This document shows, one piece after another, positions 37,056 to 42,349 of a stretch of DNA of 42,349 bases (position 1 is its first letter; every line of letters starts with the position of its first letter). This stretch comes from UBA2428 sp002343545 (GTDB lineage: Bacteria > Bdellovibrionota > UBA2428): assembly GCA_937952285.1 (NCBI GenBank), contig CALFZE010000086.1, positions 1 through 42,349 of the forward strand, written 5' to 3'. The position numbers were made by a program, and so were the translations under genes. The notes under the pieces are model-generated. The model made no database searches. It was not told the origin of the DNA and saw only the letters and a list, made by a program, of their open reading frames with translations.

Positions 37056-37454
37056 TCAGCGATTTTCTTTATCGTCGGACGGTAACGCCGCCCTCGCCGA
37101 AGGAAGGCGAGAATGGATGACGTCGGCGGGAAGAATGGTCGCCGCGACCGGAGGGGGCGGCTTCGCCCCCGGCAACCGGTGCCGCGTCCGCTTCCCGTCT
37201 TCCGTCAAGACGATCACCTCGGCGCCACGTTCGACGGCTTTCCGGAAGAGTTCCTCTCTCCGCTCGTCGGCGAAGTAGACAGGGCCGGCGGCCAAGTCCT
37301 GGTCGGCCCGGATCGTCCCCACGAAGGATTCTCGCTCCGCGGTCAGCCCTTCATACTTCTTCTTCGCGCGCTCGATCTGCTCCGACAGGGGACGAGGGCC
37401 ACGGCTGGCGCAAGCGGCAACGAAGAAGGGAAAGACCAGCCAAACTCGCTTCAT
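37056..37454 (-). CDS. Small lipoprotein, third gene of the OmpA operon, 132 aa
   Basis: The lipobox FVAAC gives Cys15. The mature part starts with a charged helix (SEQIERAKKKYEGLTAERES) and a segment VYFADERREELFRKAVERGA then EVIVLTEDGKRTRHRLPGAK, followed by a Pro-rich stretch (KPPPPV) and a disordered tail. No family is recognised. The ATG at 37454 overlaps the stop of the OmpA-like gene as ATGA, and GGGAG lies upstream, so it is translated with it. A structural or accessory role beside the OmpA-like protein is likely but not shown. Confidence 0.8.
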   Translation of the reverse strand: MKRVWLVFPFFVAACASRGPRPLSEQIERAKKKYEGLTAERESFVGTIRADQDLAAGPVYFADERREELFRKAVERGAEVIVLTEDGKRTRHRLPGAKPPPPVAATILPADVIHSRLPSARAALPSDDKENR

Positions 37455-38818
37455 GGTTGCTCCCGACAAAGGCGTTCCCGCTTCAGGTGGGCGACGACCG
37501 CCACTCGCCGTGATTTCACGCGACTCTCGAGTGGATCCCCGGCGCCCCGCCAACCGAGTTCCATCATCGCGTCCGGAATCCCCGCCTCGCGCAACCGCTC
37601 GGCCACGCTTTCGGAACGCCGACGGGAAATCGCGGCATTCAAGTCCGCCGGCCCCTCGAAAGAGGCGTGCCCCACGATCTCGATTCTCTCGACGAGGGCC
37701 AGATTCTCCGCGAGACGCGACAAAGCCGCGGTCAAATCCGGGTGATCCTTCATTACGCCCGAATCGTTCTTGAAGAAGCGAATCGTCAGGACGTTCGTAT
37801 CGCCGAAAATCTTTGGCTCTTCGCAAACCCGCGACTCCGTCTCCCGATCGACCATCACCCCGTTGAAGGACACGCGGCGGGTCTTCGTGGTCTCGACCGG
37901 ATTGATGATCTTGAGCCCCGCCGTCACGCGGTAGTCCTTGTCGAGACTGCGCGCGAGGAGACTGCCGATGCCGATCCCCGAGAAAAGGTGGACCTCCGTC
38001 GTGAGCGCCATGCCCGCCCCGACGTAGAGCTCGTTCAGCGACTGCGTGTTACTCAACTGATCGAGGCGCCAAACGCGATTGAACTCGATGTTTCCGCCGA
38101 AGCGATCGCCCAACGGAACGTAGCCGCCCAATCCCGTTAGGAGCGTATGCCGATAATCGACCTGCGTCCGGCCGTTCACGTCCGCCTCCTTGGCCGCGGG
38201 CGAAAATCGGTAGCCGAGGTTCGACACGACCTGGAAGCGGCGGAAACCCCATTCGAAAGCCGCCTTCATCCCGTAGCCCTGCCCCCGATCGGAGATGGGC
38301 GAGATCTCGATGCCGTTCATGTTGGCGCCTTGAACGAGGCCGGAGATGACGTACTTGCCCTGCGAGAGGCCGAAATTCGTGAACGGAATGAGGGCGAACC
38401 CGAAACGCTCCGCCTGCACGACCCGAAACTTGAGCTGAAGCTCGGGGTCACTGATTCCCGCGTGGGACTCGTCGTTGTTGTCGGCGAATCGCACGTAGTT
38501 CGCGCCGACCCCGGCCGCGAACCACGAGTTGAAATTGTACCCCGCACCGAAATTCACGGAGTAGAAGCTCTTTACGATGTCTTCCTGGGCGCCCGTGCCG
38601 AGATTCCGGATCTTCAGGGGGCTTTCCATGTAGGAAGCCCCGAGCATCAGGATGTAATCGTAGTCCCGATTCACGAGACTTTGCTTAAGGCCCGCGTCTT
38701 CGAGCTTTTCGTAAGTGAGCGAGTGGGAACGCTGAAGCTGAAAATAGTTGATGGCCGCCGCGGGCCGAGAGGCCACGGCCGCGAGCAAGCAGAGCGGGAC
38801 GATACGAGACATCTTCAT
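37451..38818 (-). CDS. OmpA-like outer membrane protein, 455 aa
   Basis: A signal peptide ends near PAAA (residue 22). Residues about 50-305 are amphipathic strands of an outer membrane barrel (SVNFGAGYNFNSWFAAGVGA, FQVVSNLGYRFSP, ELYVGAGMALTTEVHLFSGI). The C-terminal domain (about 343-446) is OmpA/MotB-like and binds peptidoglycan: LTIRFFKNDSG, IEIVGHASFEGPADLNAAIS, RRRSESVAERLREAGI. The usual GH(T/A)D Asp after the His is replaced (GHASFEG), so meso-diaminopimelate binding could be altered, but the later Arg is kept. The ATG at 38818 overlaps the upstream stop as ATGA. It links the outer membrane to the cell wall. Confidence 0.9.
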   Translation of the reverse strand: MKMSRIVPLCLLAAVASRPAAAINYFQLQRSHSLTYEKLEDAGLKQSLVNRDYDYILMLGASYMESPLKIRNLGTGAQEDIVKSFYSVNFGAGYNFNSWFAAGVGANYVRFADNNDESHAGISDPELQLKFRVVQAERFGFALIPFTNFGLSQGKYVISGLVQGANMNGIEISPISDRGQGYGMKAAFEWGFRRFQVVSNLGYRFSPAAKEADVNGRTQVDYRHTLLTGLGGYVPLGDRFGGNIEFNRVWRLDQLSNTQSLNELYVGAGMALTTEVHLFSGIGIGSLLARSLDKDYRVTAGLKIINPVETTKTRRVSFNGVMVDRETESRVCEEPKIFGDTNVLTIRFFKNDSGVMKDHPDLTAALSRLAENLALVERIEIVGHASFEGPADLNAAISRRRSESVAERLREAGIPDAMMELGWRGAGDPLESRVKSRRVAVVAHLKRERLCREQP

Positions 38819-40131
38819 TCGTTCCGGACTTCGATGGCACCCAGAATGAATCCGTGAGGATCGGGGGTCGCGCCGGCCACGTAGCTAAGCTGCAAAGTCG
38901 AGACGGAACGATCTTGCAGAAGGAAAAAGGTGTAGCCGTCGCCGGCCGAATTGGGGCGGGTGCTGATCACGGTTCCCGTCGAGCCGACGCTCGTCGCGGA
39001 TCCGTCCAGATAGCTGTAGTGCCCGGTTCCGAAGGAATCCTGATAACCGATCACCTGGAGCGACCGGTTGGAGGTGATCGTGACGTTTTCCGGGTGGACC
39101 CCTAAACCCGCCATGGCGATCCAAAAATAATAGCGGCTATCCGCATCGTCCAAAGACGCCGGTGAGGCGCCGAAGTCCAGGGTCAAAACGCGATCGATGG
39201 TCCCCACGATGTCGAGATAGGGCGGGCTGTTGTCGGCGAAGATATCGCTCGTCAGAAAAGAAAATCCGAGGAGCTCAAAACTGCCGACGGCGTTACCGGG
39301 AGGATTCCAGTTTCCGAACTGACAGGTTCCGGTCGAGTGGATCGCCACCTGATCGGAAGGCAGCGAGGCATCCCCCGGCAGATTCAGCGGCATGACCATG
39401 TTGCAGCCGAAACTCCCCGGAATCGTCCCGGCGACCGCGTAGGCCGTGCGCGAAGTAAAGACCGTCTGACTACCTGACGACCCGGGTCCGTTCGAGGCTT
39501 GCACGACGACCTTGGGAGTGGGAACCGAGACGATCGAAGTCGCCGGACAGGAATAAGCCCCTCCCGAACACGTGCACCCCGAAACGGCGGAGGGATTCGC
39601 GGAAGGGAGCGAAATGTCCACGCTCAGCTCGTCCGGATAACAGCTCCCCCGGAAGGTCACGGTATCGCCGCCCGAAAAATACCCCGGAAAATCCAAGCTC
39701 ACGCTCGGAACGTAGGCGGGCTCGGTCCGCGCGGCGTTCGCACCCGCCGCGTTACTGGCGTTGATCGACACGGACGCCGCGGTCACGGAGCTGAGGGTCG
39801 TCGATGGACAAGCGTAAGTCCCGCCCGAGCAAGCACAGTCCGGGATCGTCGCGGGCAAGGCGTTCGTAAGCGCCAGATCCACGCGACTTCCGTCGGGCGC
39901 GCAACTTCCCGAAAAACTGTAAGCGAAGCCTTGGTAGATCTTTCCGACGGCGTTGAGGGAAAGCATGGGAGTCGGTTCCGGGGTCGGATCCGTCGAGTCC
40001 GCCGGCGAGTCGGCTTCGGGCGCCGGGTCCTGGGATAGAACCGCGTTATCGCCAAAGTAAAAGGGATTCTCTCCGCAGGCCGCCAAGCACGACAGCCAAA
40101 ACCCGATGCTTAAGCGGCCGATAAACTTCAT
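38815..40131 (-). CDS. Lipoprotein with two Cys-rich repeats, first gene of the OmpA operon
   Basis: A 438-aa protein starting at 40131; the lipobox CLAAC gives Cys19. After an acidic Pro/Thr/Asp linker (about 32-58), two similar segments of about 75 residues follow. Both carry a FxGSC strand, then a Cys-x-Cys-Ser-Gly-Gly-x-Tyr-x-Cys-Pro knot (DCACSGGTYACPSTTL and GCTCSGGAYSCPATSI), then a strand ending NAxG or NGPG. The C-terminal half is beta-rich, like jelly-roll or lectin domains (FELLGFSFLTSDIFADNSPP, GYTFFLLQDRSVSTLQLSYV). The family is not recognised. A GTG nine bases earlier in frame is less likely. Its stop overlaps the OmpA-like start by four bases. Confidence 0.86.
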   Translation of the reverse strand: MKFIGRLSIGFWLSCLAACGENPFYFGDNAVLSQDPAPEADSPADSTDPTPEPTPMLSLNAVGKIYQGFAYSFSGSCAPDGSRVDLALTNALPATIPDCACSGGTYACPSTTLSSVTAASVSINASNAAGANAARTEPAYVPSVSLDFPGYFSGGDTVTFRGSCYPDELSVDISLPSANPSAVSGCTCSGGAYSCPATSIVSVPTPKVVVQASNGPGSSGSQTVFTSRTAYAVAGTIPGSFGCNMVMPLNLPGDASLPSDQVAIHSTGTCQFGNWNPPGNAVGSFELLGFSFLTSDIFADNSPPYLDIVGTIDRVLTLDFGASPASLDDADSRYYFWIAMAGLGVHPENVTITSNRSLQVIGYQDSFGTGHYSYLDGSATSVGSTGTVISTRPNSAGDGYTFFLLQDRSVSTLQLSYVAGATPDPHGFILGAIEVRNE

Positions 40132-40234
40132 GCCTACCACAGATGAAGTCGATACTACCGTGAGCCCCCGTCGCCTTCAACGCGGACGAGCTCCGAGGGA
40201 CGTCATCCCCGTGGGGACGAAGCCCCTTCGAACG

Positions 40235-40621
40235 TTAGGCGTGACCGGGCGCGGATTCCAACTTGAGTTCGGTCATCGGAGCGCTCGGAGCGAAGGTCGC
40301 CGGCAACTCCGTTCCCAAGTAGGCCGCATAACCATGCTCATGGGTATCGGCTCCGTCGACCTCGACGATCTGACTGACCCGCAGGCCCATCTTCGCGTCC
40401 AAAGCCTTCATGACGGCGTAGCAAACGACCGCCGAGAAGGCCGCGACCACGCTGGCCCCGAGACCCTGAACGAAAAGGGGCTCCCATCCGCCGCCGAACA
40501 AGAGTCCAACTTTCGGCAAGGCCTCGCCTCCCGCGAACGGAGCCTCGGCGAAGAGTCCGACCGCGAATCCCTTCGCCGAAGGGGTCTCGAAGCTAAACCG
40601 GAGGATCGTCGACGACGCCAC
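40235..40621 (-). pseudogene. amt: C-terminal fragment of an ammonium transporter (amt)
   Basis: About 110 residues match only the end of Amt/AmtB: AKGFAVGLFAEAPFAGGE, KVGLLFGGGWEPLF, AAFSAVVCYAVMKALDAKMG, LRVSQIVEVDGADTHEHGYA. The cytoplasmic tail is normal, including the conserved HG near the end. The first roughly 300 residues, with most membrane helices and the conduction His pair, are missing. The homology begins near residue 16 of the open frame; the preceding sequence is unrelated and reaches a GTG at 40619-40621, which overlaps nothing sensible upstream. It cannot form a channel. It abuts the gltB fragment head to head. Confidence 0.85.
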
Positions 40622-40622
40622 G

Positions 40623-41431
40623 ATGGATCCCCATCCGGACGAGCTTCGCTACGCCGTCCGAACGAGCGACCCGGCCGTCCTGGCCCTTCTGAACGGGGAA
40701 ATCGCCCGACGACTCATTCGCAAACAGGCCCCGCCTTCGCAACTTCCCCTGAAGCTCCGTTTTTCCGGGAGCGCCGGACAGGGTTTTGCCGTCTTCACGC
40801 AAAGCGGAACCGAGGTTCGACTCGTCGGCGAAGCGAACGATTCCGTCGCGAAATCAATGTCGGGCGGAAAGGTCGTCGTGCTTCCCGAGTCCGAGATCGC
40901 TTTCGATCCCGCCTCCCGGCCATCATCGGCAACGGTGCGCTCTACGGGGCCACGGGAGGAAAGCTTTTCGTGCACGGATTGGCCGGAGACCGCTTTGCCA
41001 TCCGCAACAGTGGCGCGCACGCCGTCGTGGAAGGCGTCGGCGTGCAAGCGTGCGAGCACATGACGAGGGGACGGGTCGTCATCCTGAAGTCCGTCGGTTC
41101 CAACGTAGGCGCCGGCATGACGGGGGGAGCGCTGTACCTTCCTCGCTCGGAAGTCCATAAACTCAACTCGTCGTACGTCGGGCATCTCGAGTGCGAGGAG
41201 GCCGACACCGAAGAGCTCCGCGAGCTCGTCGAGGAACACTACCGGGAAACCTCGAGCCCAACGGCCGCCTCCCTCCTCGCGGATTGGGCGTTTGCTCGCC
41301 GAAATTTCGTTCGAGTTTTGCCTCTCGCTCGCATTCCGCGGCCCCAGCCATCGGCGGATCGCAAGTCCACCGACGGACTTGCGTTGGGCACCCACGACGG
41401 GGCCCCCCGGGAAGAGGCCGAACAAAGTTAA
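40623..41431 (+). pseudogene. gltB: Frameshifted C-terminal (GXGXG) fragment of glutamate synthase large subunit
   Basis: The C-terminal beta-helix of GltB is recognisable: VRTSDPAVLALLNGEIARR, LRFSGSAGQGFAVF, LVGEANDSVAKSMSGGKVVV, then in another frame PAIIGNGALYGATGGKLFVH, AVVEGVGVQACEHM, GGALYLPRS and ELRELVEEHYRETSSP. The reading frame shifts (net minus one or plus two) near 40911-40918, so no single product spans it. The first 1,200 or so residues (amidotransferase and FMN/Fe-S domains) are missing. It might instead be a stand-alone GXGXG protein with one sequencing error. After the conserved part, a 40-residue tail without homology runs to the stop. Confidence 0.82.
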
Positions 41432-41478
41432 CTTCGGAAATTCATTTGTATTTTCAAAGCGTTTACGCCAAGCATTGA

Positions 41479-41494
41479 ACGCCCATCCGGGCGT
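41479..41494 (+). terminator. Small hairpin after the gltB remnant
   Basis: ACGCCC (41479-41484) pairs with GGGCGT (41489-41494) around ATCC; TTG/CAA can extend the stem across one bulged A. No T tract follows. It may be the old gltB terminator. Confidence 0.4.
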
Positions 41495-41516
41495 CAAGTT
41501 ACGCGCTCGCGACGCC

Positions 41517-41544
41517 TTGTTGTTCATCGAGAATCCCCTATCCT
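41517..41544 (+). promoter_or_regulatory. Putative promoter of the last lipoprotein gene
   Basis: TTGTTG (41517-41522) and TATCCT (41539-41544) lie 16 bases apart. Transcription would begin near 41551, just before the AGGAGG ribosome site of the gene at 41566. Palindrome CCTAGG overlaps the end of the -10 box. Confidence 0.45.
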
Positions 41545-41565
41545 AGGAGGTCAGGAGGCTCTTGA

Positions 41566-42321
41566 ATGAACATTTTCTCGAAGCTTGGAATTCTTTCGCT
41601 CGGTTTTGCCCTTATCGGTTGTGGAGGATCTTCTTCCTCGGAAAGCGTTTCGGCGCTGAGCGCGGACCAAAAGGCCGAGCTCGAAACCGTCGCGAAGGAC
41701 GTCAAGGACAGTCGCAGCGCGATGTCCGAAGCCGGTAACTACCGCAAACTCATGGTGTCGGAAGAAACCCCCGAGACCGACGGAGCCTGGGGCGACGTGA
41801 GCTTCGGCAGCTGCGAAATCACCGGCGCCGACATGGGCGGCGACATGGGTGGCGACACCGATGGCCCTCCCGTGCGCACCTCCAGCACCGGCGACATGAG
41901 CATGGAAGTCACCGGCGACAACTGCCCCGTCTACTACAAGATGTCGATGGAGATGGGCACGACGGGCGGCATGAAAATCTCGTTCGAAATGGAAATCAAG
42001 AACGCCGACCTCAAAGAGAAGGTCGACGTGACGAAAATGAAGTTCACGGCCGAAATGAAGATGACCGGCGAAAGCGTCTCCTTCGAAGGCGATGGCAGCA
42101 TGACGTCCAAGAAGTACGGCGACGTCACGATGGCCCTCTCCGGAAGCGGCTCGATGACCGAGAACACGATGACGGAAACCATCAAGTTCCCCGACTACAC
42201 GGTCGAGTACAAGACGGTCACCGCGGGCGACAAAAACACTTACTTCCTGAACGGCGAAGAAGTGAGCGAAAGCGATTTCGAGAAGTACCGCATCGAGATG
42301 ATGTCGGATACGCAAGGATAG
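41566..42321 (+). CDS. Acidic, Met-rich lipoprotein of unknown family, 251 aa
   Basis: The lipobox ALIGC gives Cys19, followed by a Gly/Ser linker. AGGAGG lies ten bases before the ATG. After a helical region (SADQKAELETVAKDVKDSRS, about 32-51), the protein has a Gly/Asp/Met segment (ADMGGDMGGDTDG, about 88-100) and then long alternating strands rich in Met, Lys and Glu (DMSMEVTGDNC, YYKMSMEMGTTGGMKISFEM, KMKFTAEMKMTGESVSFEGD, DYTVEYKTVTAGDKNTYFLN). This looks like one extended beta-sheet or small barrel, similar in style to LolA/LolB-like or DUF lipoproteins, though I cannot name a family. The Asp-rich loop could bind a metal ion. Confidence 0.85.
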   Translation: MNIFSKLGILSLGFALIGCGGSSSSESVSALSADQKAELETVAKDVKDSRSAMSEAGNYRKLMVSEETPETDGAWGDVSFGSCEITGADMGGDMGGDTDGPPVRTSSTGDMSMEVTGDNCPVYYKMSMEMGTTGGMKISFEMEIKNADLKEKVDVTKMKFTAEMKMTGESVSFEGDGSMTSKKYGDVTMALSGSGSMTENTMTETIKFPDYTVEYKTVTAGDKNTYFLNGEEVSESDFEKYRIEMMSDTQG

Positions 42322-42349
42322 ACCGACTCCCCCTGGCGGGCAGGTCCGG

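Overview
The window is GC-rich, densely coded bacterial chromosome on both strands, with few gaps over 200 bases. It looks like a free-living Gram-negative bacterium: OmpA-type and TPR-plus-barrel outer membrane proteins, nine predicted lipoproteins, several exported hydrolases, and a zinc-less ribosomal protein L33. Lipoproteins with Hydin-like (choice-of-anchor D) repeats, SpoVG in a Gram-negative and many exported proteins of unknown family recall the Bdellovibrionota or related former deltaproteobacteria. That placement is an inference; there is no rRNA gene or taxonomic marker here to prove it.

Layout. 1-7.3 kb: a short glycosyltransferase-like protein, a secreted subtilisin-like protease, and an operon joining an exported glycerophosphodiesterase to a complete ABC importer (lipoprotein binding protein, fused double permease, ATPase). 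7.4-11.5 kb: a 2-Cys peroxiredoxin, an FAD-like protein, a TIGR01777 epimerase and an exported GH1 glycosidase. A near-perfect 76-nt palindrome follows. 11.6-14.5 kb: two adjacent exported proteins with His/Cys pairs typical of clan CD (caspase/clostripain-like) peptidases. 14.6-22.6 kb: an EamA transporter, two large exported proteins (one resembling a permuted NlpC/P60 or DUF4105 enzyme), 4-hydroxyphenylpyruvate dioxygenase, a second large hairpin element, and a TPR/beta-barrel outer membrane protein. 22.7-27.9 kb: housekeeping genes (rpmG, glpD, a ureohydrolase, trxB, spoVG).

28.0-32.0 kb: an intact tRNA-Gln, then a two-gene surface-protein operon, then a decayed 34-nt copy of the tRNA 3' end, which suggests an integrated island. 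32-42.3 kb: mainly cell-envelope genes, an Xre-type regulator coupled to an unknown protein, a DUF1003 protein with a zinc ribbon, and an OmpA/lipoprotein operon. Remnants of an ammonium transporter (amt) and of glutamate synthase (gltB) lie head to head and look like the result of one deletion.

Possible links: the glycerophosphodiesterase could release glycerol-3-phosphate outside the inner membrane, the adjacent importer could bring in the product, and GlpD could oxidise it. Several first genes have a -10-like box only 6-8 nt before the start codon, which suggests leaderless or nearly leaderless transcripts.
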